From NCBI GenBank assembly GCA_028066695.1, contig JALCBG010000007.1:1-38164 (forward strand): a DNA stretch of 38,164 bases, written 5' to 3'. The notes under the pieces were generated by a model. That model saw only the letters and a list, made by a program, of their open reading frames with translations, was not told the DNA's origin and made no database searches. Position 1 is the stretch's first letter, and each line of letters opens with the position of its first letter. Source of the DNA: Gammaproteobacteria bacterium (GTDB lineage Bacteria; Pseudomonadota; Gammaproteobacteria; Arenicellales; Poriferihabitantaceae). Made by a program: the position numbers and the translations under genes. Positions 26,616 through 33,501 of the stretch are shown one piece after another.

Positions 26616-27701
26616 ATGTCCAGTTTCTCCAAAACCCGCCGCCGCTCGGTGCTTGGCGGATTGTGCGCATTGCTCGCCGCGGTTTCGGCCGGCTCGCTGG
26701 CGAGCGGCGTCATTCCCACCGGCCTGCGCGAAGTGTTGGCCGCATTGCCCGACGCGCTGCTGGTCGCGATCACGCCGATGTTGAACCGCCCCTATCCGTC
26801 GCTGCACGGAGACGCCGGGCAATTGATTTTAATCCTCGCCGAAATCCGCATTCCGCGCCTCCTTCTCGCGCTGATGGTCGGCGCCGGACTGGCAATGTGC
26901 GGCGCGGTCATGCAGGGATTGTTTCGCAACCCGATGGCCGATCCGGGCCTGCTCGGTGTTTCCTCCGGCGCGGCGCTCGGCGCGGTCATGAGCATCGTGC
27001 TCGGCGGCGCGCTGTTCGCCGGCGGGTTGTTCGGCGCGCTGCTGCTGCCGGTTGCCGCGTTCGCCGGCGGACTCGCCGGACTCGCGCTGGTCTACCGCCT
27101 GTCGCTGGTCGGCGGCAAAACCGACACCGCCACCATGCTGCTCGCCGGCATCGCCGTCAACGCCATCGCCGGCGCGCTGATCGGGCTGATGAGTTATCTC
27201 GCCGACGACGAACAATTGCGCGGCCTGATTTTTTGGAGCCTCGGCAGTCTGGAGGCGGTGGACTGGCGCGCGTTGTTGGCGGCGATGCTGCTGGTGATTC
27301 CGGCGCTTTTGTTGCTGCCGTTTTACGCCGGCGCGCTGAACGCAAACTTGCTCGGCGAAAGCGAGGCCGGCCACCTCGGCATTGACATGGAAAAAGTCAA
27401 GCGGCATCTGGTGATTCTGGTCGCGCTGGTGGTCGGCGCCGCGGTTTGTCTGAGCGGCGTCATCGGTTTTGTCGGGCTGGTGGTGCCGCATTTAATCCGC
27501 ATCGCGCTGGGTCCCGACCACCGCCTGCTGCTGCCGGCCTCGGCGCTGTTCGGCGCGGTCTTGCTCGGCGGCGCCGACATTCTCGCGCGCACCGCGGCGG
27601 CGCCGGCGGAAATTCCGGTGGGCATCATCACCGCCGCGCTCGGCGGCCCGTTCTTTTTGTGGTTGCTGCTGCGCTTTCGCCGCGCGCGCGTCGCGCAGTG
27701 A
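26616..27701 (+). CDS. btuC: Vitamin B12 ABC transporter permease BtuC (FecCD family)
   Basis: 361 residues from the ATG at 26616 (MSSFSKTRRR); the open frame extends to 26490 but would cover the promoter area. Inner-membrane permease of the FecCD family with about ten hydrophobic segments. The family's conserved stretch IRIPRLLLALMVGAGLAMCG, then MQGLFRNPMADP, LLGVSSGAALG and a late GLVVPHLIRIALGPDHR are all visible. Such permeases dimerise with a BtuD ATPase and take substrate from a periplasmic BtuF. The vitamin assignment rests on btuB, btuF and the cobalamin riboswitch nearby; by sequence alone a siderophore or heme permease would be possible. The stop overlaps the btuD start (GTGA). Confidence 0.85.
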   Translation: MSSFSKTRRRSVLGGLCALLAAVSAGSLASGVIPTGLREVLAALPDALLVAITPMLNRPYPSLHGDAGQLILILAEIRIPRLLLALMVGAGLAMCGAVMQGLFRNPMADPGLLGVSSGAALGAVMSIVLGGALFAGGLFGALLLPVAAFAGGLAGLALVYRLSLVGGKTDTATMLLAGIAVNAIAGALIGLMSYLADDEQLRGLIFWSLGSLEAVDWRALLAAMLLVIPALLLLPFYAGALNANLLGESEAGHLGIDMEKVKRHLVILVALVVGAAVCLSGVIGFVGLVVPHLIRIALGPDHRLLLPASALFGAVLLGGADILARTAAAPAEIPVGIITAALGGPFFLWLLLRFRRARVAQ

Positions 27702-28507
27702 CCCTCGCCGCCAAAAACCTCACGCTGCAACTCGGCGGGCGCGTCATCGTGGAGAATTTCAGCGCCGAGTTTTCCGCCGGCAAATTGAGCGTCCTCACCG
27801 GCGCGAACGGCGCCGGCAAGACCACCTTGTTGCGCGGTCTTAATGGCGAACTGCGCCCGTCGCGCGGCGCGGTGGAATTGGCCGGCGCGCCGCTTCTCGG
27901 CATGCCGCGCCGCGAGTTGGCGCGCCGCCGCGCGGTGCTGCCGCAGCAGTCGCGTTTAAATTTCCCGTTCAGCGCGCTGGATGTGGCCATGATGGGGCGC
28001 ATGCCGCACGCCACTTCCGACGCCGACGACCGCGTCATCGCCGAGAGCGCGCTGGAATTGTGCGGCTGCGGCGAATTTGCCGAGCGCGCCTACACCGACT
28101 TGTCCGGCGGCGAGAAGCGGCGCGTGCAGATCGCGCGCGTTCTCGCGCAGATTTTTGCGCCGGGCGCGCCCGAACGGTTTTTACTGCTGGACGAACCGGC
28201 CGCGTCGCTGGATGTGCGCCACCAGCAGGAATTGCTTCGGCTGCTGCGCGACCTGTGCCGCGGCGCGCGCATCGGCGTGATCTGCTCGCTGCATCAACTC
28301 AACCTCGCCGCGCAATTCGCCGATCGCGCCTTGCTGTTGGAAAACGGCCGGCTGCGCGCCGACGGCGAGCCGCAGGAAGTGTTCACGCAGCGGCGGCTGT
28401 CCGATGTGTTCGGGCTTGACGCCGAAGTCGGGCGGCATCCGGACGCGTCCTCGGTGCCGCTGATCATTCCCAAACTGCCGCGCACTCAGGGCGCGCGCGA
28501 CTGGTAA
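27698..28507 (+). CDS. btuD: Vitamin B12 ABC transporter ATP-binding protein BtuD
   Basis: 269 residues from a GTG at 27698 that overlaps the btuC TGA. The upstream open frame inside btuC has no ABC homology, which decides the start. Walker A GANGAGKTT (35-43), Q-loop near 83-84, ABC signature LSGGEK (135-140), Walker B FLLLDEP (161-167) and switch His in SLHQ (199) are intact, so the ATPase should be active. It powers import through BtuC. Close in style to HmuV/FecE-like ATPases, so the name depends on context. The last 22 bp overlap the end of btuF on the opposite strand. Confidence 0.85.
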   Translation: MTLAAKNLTLQLGGRVIVENFSAEFSAGKLSVLTGANGAGKTTLLRGLNGELRPSRGAVELAGAPLLGMPRRELARRRAVLPQQSRLNFPFSALDVAMMGRMPHATSDADDRVIAESALELCGCGEFAERAYTDLSGGEKRRVQIARVLAQIFAPGAPERFLLLDEPAASLDVRHQQELLRLLRDLCRGARIGVICSLHQLNLAAQFADRALLLENGRLRADGEPQEVFTQRRLSDVFGLDAEVGRHPDASSVPLIIPKLPRTQGARDW

Positions 28508-29409
28508 TTAGCACCGGGGGGCAAGGGGGAGGGATTGGGACGAATGCGGCGCACTTCGTCTATGCGCTCGCAAAAATTTCGCAGGCCGAGAATCATGCGC
28601 GGCGTGTTGCGGTTCAGCACTTGCGTATTCGCGCGCACCACGCCGCCGTGCGCGACCGCGTTTACCGATTTCCATTTGTTCCACATGGACATGTCGCCGC
28701 GCATTCCGCCGATGATGATGTCCGGATTGGCTTCCACCACCGCTTCCTCGCTGATGCGCGGCGCGATGATCGGCAGGTGCGCGAAAATGTTGCGCGCGCC
28801 GCACATTTCCAATGCGCGGCTGATCATGTGCTCGCCGTTCAGCGTCATCAGCGGGCGCTTCCACACTTGGTAGAACGCGCCCAACTCCGTCTTTGCCGCG
28901 TAGTCGGCGCGCACCGCCGCCAACTCGGCGCGAAGTTTTTCCGGATTTATGCGCGCCTCGCTGCCGGCGAGTTGCGCGAATTCCTCCACGGTTTCAATGA
29001 TGCCTTCAAAGCCGCGCGGCTGCGAGTAATACACCGGAAATCCCATTTGCTCCAGTTTGTCAATGCCGGCGCGGTGGCTCTGGGAGGGCCAGGCGATCAC
29101 CAAATCCGGCGCGAGCGCGAGCACCGCTTCCACGCTGACCCGCGCGTGATCGCCGACCGGCGGAATTGCCGCGGCCTCCGGCGGATAATCCGACGGCGGC
29201 ACCGCGCCGACCACCTTATCGCCCGCGCCGGCCGCGAACAAGTTTTCGGTGATATGCGGCGCGAGACTGACGATGCGCGCCGCCGGCGCGGGCAGGACCA
29301 CATCGCGGCCGAAGTCGTCTTGGACGCGGATTTCCGCGGAGACGACGGGGGCCGCGAATGCAAGCGCAAGCAGCGCGTTCGCGATGCAATTAACGCGCAG
29401 TGGAAGCAT
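28486..29409 (-). CDS. btuF: Periplasmic vitamin B12-binding protein BtuF
   Basis: 307 residues. Signal peptide about 1-25 ending APVVSA, with no lipobox. The mature protein has the helical-backbone metal/vitamin receptor fold: the RIVSLAPHITENLFAAGAG start, a DYPPEA loop, LAPDLVIAW, and a C-terminal lobe with NPDIIIGG. BtuF carries cobalamin from BtuB to BtuCD. The ATG at 29409 lies 20 bp inside the end of btuB, so the pair is translationally coupled and under the same riboswitch. The C-terminus is Pro-rich (RPNPSPLPPG) and overlaps btuD by 22 bp, tail to tail. Confidence 0.85.
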   Translation of the reverse strand: MLPLRVNCIANALLALAFAAPVVSAEIRVQDDFGRDVVLPAPAARIVSLAPHITENLFAAGAGDKVVGAVPPSDYPPEAAAIPPVGDHARVSVEAVLALAPDLVIAWPSQSHRAGIDKLEQMGFPVYYSQPRGFEGIIETVEEFAQLAGSEARINPEKLRAELAAVRADYAAKTELGAFYQVWKRPLMTLNGEHMISRALEMCGARNIFAHLPIIAPRISEEAVVEANPDIIIGGMRGDMSMWNKWKSVNAVAHGGVVRANTQVLNRNTPRMILGLRNFCERIDEVRRIRPNPSPLPPGANYQSRAP

Positions 29410-31264
29410 GCCGCAGCGTCAGCAGAAAGTTGGTGCCGTCCTGCGGGTAATAGGCGACCGTTTCGTATTGCTTGTCAAAGATGTTGTTGACGCGCAATGC
29501 GAGCGTCCAGTTGCCGCGCAGGCGGAGTTCGCCGCGCAGGTCGGCGGTGGCGAAGCCGTTCAGGCGGCGCGTGTTTGCCGCGTCGTCAAACGAACTGCTT
29601 TGCGCATGCGCCGAAGCGCCGAGCGAAAACGCGCCGAATGCGCGCGACGCGTCAAAGTTAAAAATCGTCTTTGCGCGGCGCGCCAGGCGTTTGCCGGCGT
29701 TTTTGCCGACGCCGGTTTTCGGCTCCTGCGCGGTCAGGTTGGCGTTGAAGTTCCACCGCCCGAAAGCGAGGCCGCCCGAGAGTTCCAGTCCGCGAATTAC
29801 CGCGACATCCACATTCACCGGGCGGAACGCCGAGTCCAGCGCGATCTGGTTGTCAATCTGCGTGCGGAACATGTTGAGCGCCCAGTTGACGCCGAAGTCG
29901 CGGCCGGAAAATCCGACATCAATGCTCTCCGATTCTTCCGGCTCAAGGTCCGGGTTGCCGGAGCGCGGCCAGTACAGATCGTTGAAGGTCGGCGCGGCGA
30001 AACCGGTGCCGAAGAAGACGGTGACGCGGTGCGCGTCACCGATGTTTGCGCCCCAGGCGATGCCGCCGGTGGAGTGGTCGCCGAATTGCTCGTTGTCGTC
30101 GTTGCGCGCCGACACTTCGGCGTCAAAAAATCCGGCGTCCACGCGCCACGAGGCGAACGCGGCGGTGTTTTCGCGGCTTTTGACGACATAGTTGGTGGTG
30201 CTCTCCACGCGGTCTTCCAGGTAATCCACGCCGGCGATGATGCGGTGGCGCTCGCCGAGCGCAAAGTCGTTTTGCCAACTTGCCTGATTGCGCAGCGTGT
30301 CAAAGGTGGAGATGTATTCGCCGTCGTTGAAGTTGTCGCTCAAATCCTGCGACTGCCCGAACGACAGCGACGAATTCCAAAAGCGCGCGGCGCGCGCGTC
30401 AAGTTTGATGCGGCCGGTGCGCGTGGAGGTGAGCGACTCGTTCTGAAAACTTCCGTCAAACTCCAGTTCGTTGTCGGAACTCAGCAGCGCGCTTTCAATG
30501 GAAAACCTTCCGGCCGACCCGCCGGCGCGGAAGGAAACCGAGCGGTTGGTGTGCTTGTCGCGGTCGTCTTCCAGGTTGTTTTCCGGCAGAAAGCAGCCGG
30601 CGAACGGCGAGGTGCTGCCGCGGCATGCGTTGAAGCCCTGCGTGGAGGACGCCGACGCGCCGAGCCGGTACCAGCCGCGCTCGCCGCCGCCGGAGACGCC
30701 GACGCCGCTCTTCGCGGTTTTGTGGCTGCCGGCGGCGAGGTCAACGGTGGTGCGCCGCTCGCGGTCGCGGCGCGTGAAAATTTGAATGACGCCGCCGATG
30801 GCCTCGGAGCCGTAGAGACTGGAGCGCGGGCCGCGCACCACCTCTATTTTTTCAATTTGCTCCAAGGACAAATCGCGAAACGGCGGCAGGCCGTTGGTGG
30901 CGTTGCCGATTTTGACGCCGTCCAGCAGCAGCAGCACATGATTGGATTCGGTGCCGCGCAAAAACAGCGAACTGAGTTGGCCGGTTCCGCCGCTCTGGGT
31001 GATGGAAATTCCCGGCACCGTGCGCAGCACATCTTCCACGGTGTTCGCTTGCATTTCTTCAATGTCATCGCGCGTGATCACGCTGACCGGCGCGAGCGCG
31101 CGGTCGGCGGTCTCGGCGAAACGCGAGGCGGTGATGAGGATGCTGATCGGTTTTTGCTGCGCGAGCGCGGCCGGCGCAATGGCGGTCAGCGCGGCGGCAA
31201 ACAGCGGGAAAAACCCATGGAGAAAGCGGCGGCCGGAACGGCCGCGCAAGTCGGACTGCTTCAT
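29390..31264 (-). CDS. btuB: TonB-dependent outer-membrane cobalamin receptor BtuB
   Basis: 624 residues from the ATG at 31264, preceded by GGGAG at 7-nt spacing; a TTG two codons earlier is less likely. Signal peptide about 1-36 (PAALAQ). TonB box-like ISILITA at 40-46. The plug domain (about 50-160) follows E. coli BtuB closely: LAPVSVITR, VEDVLRTVPG, GTGQLSSLFLRGTES, LLLDGVKI, VVRGPRSSLYGSEAIGGV. A beta-barrel of about 450 residues follows. The end FLLTLRHASTAR has a short tail after the last strand rather than a terminal Phe. Imports cobalamin across the outer membrane using TonB energy. First gene of btuB-btuF. Confidence 0.9.
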   Translation of the reverse strand: MKQSDLRGRSGRRFLHGFFPLFAAALTAIAPAALAQQKPISILITASRFAETADRALAPVSVITRDDIEEMQANTVEDVLRTVPGISITQSGGTGQLSSLFLRGTESNHVLLLLDGVKIGNATNGLPPFRDLSLEQIEKIEVVRGPRSSLYGSEAIGGVIQIFTRRDRERRTTVDLAAGSHKTAKSGVGVSGGGERGWYRLGASASSTQGFNACRGSTSPFAGCFLPENNLEDDRDKHTNRSVSFRAGGSAGRFSIESALLSSDNELEFDGSFQNESLTSTRTGRIKLDARAARFWNSSLSFGQSQDLSDNFNDGEYISTFDTLRNQASWQNDFALGERHRIIAGVDYLEDRVESTTNYVVKSRENTAAFASWRVDAGFFDAEVSARNDDNEQFGDHSTGGIAWGANIGDAHRVTVFFGTGFAAPTFNDLYWPRSGNPDLEPEESESIDVGFSGRDFGVNWALNMFRTQIDNQIALDSAFRPVNVDVAVIRGLELSGGLAFGRWNFNANLTAQEPKTGVGKNAGKRLARRAKTIFNFDASRAFGAFSLGASAHAQSSSFDDAANTRRLNGFATADLRGELRLRGNWTLALRVNNIFDKQYETVAYYPQDGTNFLLTLRHASTAR

Positions 31265-31270
31265 TTTCAA

Positions 31271-31300
31271 ACTCCCGCGCGCACCCGCGCATAAGAGAGT
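31271..31300 (-). promoter_or_regulatory. Candidate Shine-Dalgarno-sequestering hairpin of btuB
   Basis: On the transcript ACUCUC (31300-31295) can pair with GGGAGU (31276-31271), which contains the btuB ribosome site. The stem is six pairs with one G-U, and the loop holds a smaller GCGC/GCGC helix. No T-run follows, so translational rather than transcriptional control is favoured. Pairing read by eye; not folded. Confidence 0.4.
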
Positions 31301-31334
31301 GGTGCGGCCCCTCCCTTGGCGGGTCCGCGAAAGA

Positions 31335-31543
31335 GTTCAGGCCGGTCTCCGGGCTCATGAGTTTGCCGGCATGAATAATTGCCGACTCCGCGGTCTGCGC
31401 CTTCCCATATCCGAAGATACAGTGGCGAATTGCAAACCGCGCCTCATTTACCGTTGCGGGGGCAGCGCCGGTTTTGCACCGGCTTCCCGTTTCACTCCGC
31501 GCGCCGAATACCAAAAATAAACGGCCGGGCGAAGCACCTGAAC
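31335..31543 (-). promoter_or_regulatory. Cobalamin (AdoCbl) riboswitch upstream of btuB
   Basis: The minus-strand RNA carries the family's conserved parts in order: AGGUGC near the 5' end, GGGAAGCCGGUGCAAAACCGG, the CUGCCCCCGCAACGGUAA core, GCCACUG, and the B12-box region AGCCCGGAGACCGGCCUG. The closing P1 helix is a perfect 7-bp pair, GTTCAGG (31543-31537) with CCTGAAC (31341-31335). Ligand binding in this family lowers expression of B12 uptake or synthesis genes. It sits between the btuB promoter and btuB and should control btuB-btuF only. Confidence 0.93.
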
Positions 31544-31548
31544 GCATG

Positions 31549-31566
31549 CGCTCCCAAGCGGGAGCG
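31549..31566 (-). other. 5' UTR hairpin before the riboswitch
   Basis: CGCTCCC and GGGAGCG form a perfect 7-bp stem with a 4-base loop. It lies between the predicted transcription start (near 31568) and P1 of the riboswitch. It may protect the 5' end or help folding. It lacks a T-run and is not a terminator. Confidence 0.45.
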
Positions 31567-31574
31567 TGAGCGCG

Positions 31575-31603
31575 AATGTAGCCGCGTCTTGTGCCGTTGT
31601 CAA
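31575..31603 (-). promoter_or_regulatory. Promoter of btuB-btuF
   Basis: Minus strand: perfect TTGACA (31603-31598), 17-bp spacer, TACATT (31580-31575). A start about 7 nt downstream would put the whole riboswitch in the 5' UTR. The 373-bp gap 31265-31637 is filled by this promoter, the hairpin, the riboswitch, the expression platform and the divergent promoter of the MmgE/PrpD gene. Confidence 0.7.
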
Positions 31604-31625
31604 GTGGGCGCGCAAAAAAATCCCC

Positions 31626-31631
31626 TACAAT
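31626..31631 (+). promoter_or_regulatory. Candidate -10 box of the MmgE/PrpD gene
   Basis: TACAAT (5 of 6) ends 6 nt before the ATG at 31638. If used, transcription would start at or next to the ATG, giving a leaderless mRNA. No good -35 at 17 bp (AGTGGG); TTGTCA lies 23 bp upstream, too far. Confidence 0.4.
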
Positions 31632-31637
31632 CGCGCG

Positions 31638-33029
31638 ATGCCCGCGCGCCCCCAGCACGACACCGCCGCCGATATTGATGTCGTCGGCCGCCTCGCCGCC
31701 GAAATCGCCGGGGCGCCGCCGGCGCCGCCGAGCGCATTGGCGCGCGCCGCCGACGCGCTGACCGACACCCTCGCCTGCATCCTCGCCTCCAAGGACGAGC
31801 CGGTGGTGCGCGCGCTTTTTGACGGCGGCGCAATACCCGCGCGCGGGGAATGCGTGGTGCCCGGCTTCGGGCGCGCCGATGCGGTGGACGCCGCGCTTTG
31901 CAACGCCACGGCCGCGCACGCGCAGGATTTTGACGACTACCACGGACCGTCCATCGCCCACGCCGGCGCGCCGCTGGTCGCGGTCTGCCTGGCGCTCGGC
32001 GAATGCGAAAACGCCGGCGGCGCGCGCGTGCTGGACGCGCATGTGCACGGCCTGCAGGCGATGCGCGCGCTCGGCGATTTGCTCTGCTCCGAGCATTACA
32101 CGCACGGCTGGCACGCCACCTCCACCATCGGCGCGCTCGGCGCGGCCGCGGCCGGCGCGCGCTTGTTGCGGCTGGACGCAACGCGCGCCGCGGCCGCGGT
32201 GAGTCTGGCGAGCAGCATGGCCGGCGGATTTTTGTCGCAGATCGGAACCATGGCGAAACCGCTGCATGCCGGGTTCGCCGCGCAGTCGGGCGCGCGCGCC
32301 GCATTGCTGGCGCGCGCCGGCATCACCGCCTCGCCGCGCGCGGTGCAGGGTCCGCGCGGCGCGCTGCAGTTGTGGATGCCAACCGGCGCGGCGGCGCGCG
32401 CCGATGTGATTGCGGACGGGTATTCCATTGAGACCGACGGTTTGTTCGTCAAGCGCTACCCGTGCTGCGGTTACATTTTGCGCCCGGTGGACGCCGCGCT
32501 GGACATCGCATCGCGCGACGGTTTTCGCGCCGGCGAGGTGCGCGCGGCGAAGTTGTCGGCGCCGGCGCGGCACTTAAAGGTGGTGGAATATGAAAACCCG
32601 CAAAACTCGCTGCAGGCGCGTTTCAGTTACCACTTTTGCGTCGCCGCGGCGCTGGCGCATGGCGAACTGACCAGCGGGAGTTTTTCGCCGCGCAATTTGC
32701 AGGACCCGGCGGTGCGCGAATTGATGGCGAAGATTCGCGTGGAGGGGTATCCGGTCGCGCCGGAAACCCCCGACAACGCCGCGGAAATTCCGGACATATT
32801 GAAAGTGGAAATGCATGACGGCGCGGTTTTTGAATGCAGCGTCGGGGAGCCGCTCGGCGCGCCGTCGCGCCCGCTGACGCGCGACGCGCTGCTCGCAAAG
32901 TTGTGGGACAATAACCGCCACCGCGCTCTCGCCGCGCGCCGCGCGCAAATTGACGCCGCGCTGCAAAACGCGGCGGAATTGGAATCCATCAAAGACCTGA
33001 CCGAACTTCTGTGCGCGACTGCGGATTGA
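31638..33029 (+). CDS. MmgE/PrpD family protein (2-methylcitrate dehydratase-like)
   Basis: 463 residues from the ATG at 31638; an in-frame ATG at 31566 would lie inside the btuB promoter region. Family hallmarks: DFDDYH (97-102), HGWHATST (156-163), GTMAKPLHAG (203-212) and KRYPCCG (272-278). Length fits the family. Members dehydrate 2-methylcitrate (PrpD), decarboxylate cis-aconitate or act on related tricarboxylates. No prpB, prpC or acnD is nearby, so the substrate cannot be fixed. Cytoplasmic; no signal peptide. Divergent from btuB, and 7 bp ahead of the DM13 gene, with which it is probably co-transcribed. Confidence 0.82.
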   Translation: MPARPQHDTAADIDVVGRLAAEIAGAPPAPPSALARAADALTDTLACILASKDEPVVRALFDGGAIPARGECVVPGFGRADAVDAALCNATAAHAQDFDDYHGPSIAHAGAPLVAVCLALGECENAGGARVLDAHVHGLQAMRALGDLLCSEHYTHGWHATSTIGALGAAAAGARLLRLDATRAAAAVSLASSMAGGFLSQIGTMAKPLHAGFAAQSGARAALLARAGITASPRAVQGPRGALQLWMPTGAAARADVIADGYSIETDGLFVKRYPCCGYILRPVDAALDIASRDGFRAGEVRAAKLSAPARHLKVVEYENPQNSLQARFSYHFCVAAALAHGELTSGSFSPRNLQDPAVRELMAKIRVEGYPVAPETPDNAAEIPDILKVEMHDGAVFECSVGEPLGAPSRPLTRDALLAKLWDNNRHRALAARRAQIDAALQNAAELESIKDLTELLCATAD

Positions 33030-33036
33030 TTTTTTT

Positions 33037-33447
33037 ATGAAACGACGAAACTTTCTCGCCATTGCAACCGCGGCGTTGTTCGCCCCCGCGCCGGCGCGCG
33101 CCGAGGAAATTCTCGCGCGCGGCAAATGGACCAAGGTCAGTTACGCGATTCGCGGCGAGTGGGAAATTGTCGCGCGCGAAGACGGCGCGCGCATCATTCG
33201 CTTTGATGAAAATTTCAAAACGCGCCGCGGACCCGACCTGAAAGTGTTTCTCTCGCCCGACCCGCTCGCCGAAGTGGAGGAGGGCAGCGCGGCGTCGCGC
33301 TCGTTTGAAATCGGCGCGCTCGCCGCGCACCGCGGCGCGCAGCAATACGAAATTCCCGCGCACCTCAACCTCGCCGATTACCGCGCGCTGTTGATTCACT
33401 GCAAATCCTACGCGCACCTGTGGGGCGGCGCCGACCTCGCGCGCTGA
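33037..33447 (+). CDS. Exported DM13-domain protein
   Basis: 136 residues. The N-terminus MKRRNFLAIATAALFAPAPARA is a cleavable signal with RRNFL, close to a Tat motif. The rest is one DM13 domain: ENFKTRRGPDLKVFLS (58-73), QQYEIP (102-107) and the conserved Cys in HCKSYAHLWG (Cys122). DM13 domains are thought to take part in redox or electron transfer through this Cys, but the partner is unknown. The ATG follows a short T-run 7 bp after the MmgE/PrpD stop, so it is likely its operon partner. Confidence 0.75.
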   Translation: MKRRNFLAIATAALFAPAPARAEEILARGKWTKVSYAIRGEWEIVAREDGARIIRFDENFKTRRGPDLKVFLSPDPLAEVEEGSAASRSFEIGALAAHRGAQQYEIPAHLNLADYRALLIHCKSYAHLWGGADLAR

Positions 33448-33501
33448 CGCGCCCCGCATTATTTCCTCATTATTTTCTGACGAAACGCGCATGACCGCGC
33501 G

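Noticed and set aside
27446-27697. 84-codon upstream extension of btuD
   Set aside because: Lies inside btuC in another frame and is Arg-rich; ABC homology begins at the GTG at 27698.
29390-29431. BtuB lacking a C-terminal Phe as a sign of truncation
   Set aside because: The last strand (FLLTLRHA) is present and a short polar tail is common in TonB receptors outside the enterics; no frameshift is seen.
31065-32573. 502-codon minus-strand frame over the btuB leader and the MmgE/PrpD gene
   Set aside because: It reads through the riboswitch and antisense to a clear family gene; composition is that of a shadow frame.
33441-33470. GCGCG-CTGA-CGCGC hairpin at the DM13 stop as a terminator
   Set aside because: Five-base stem without an adjacent T-run; cysG starts soon after and may be co-transcribed.
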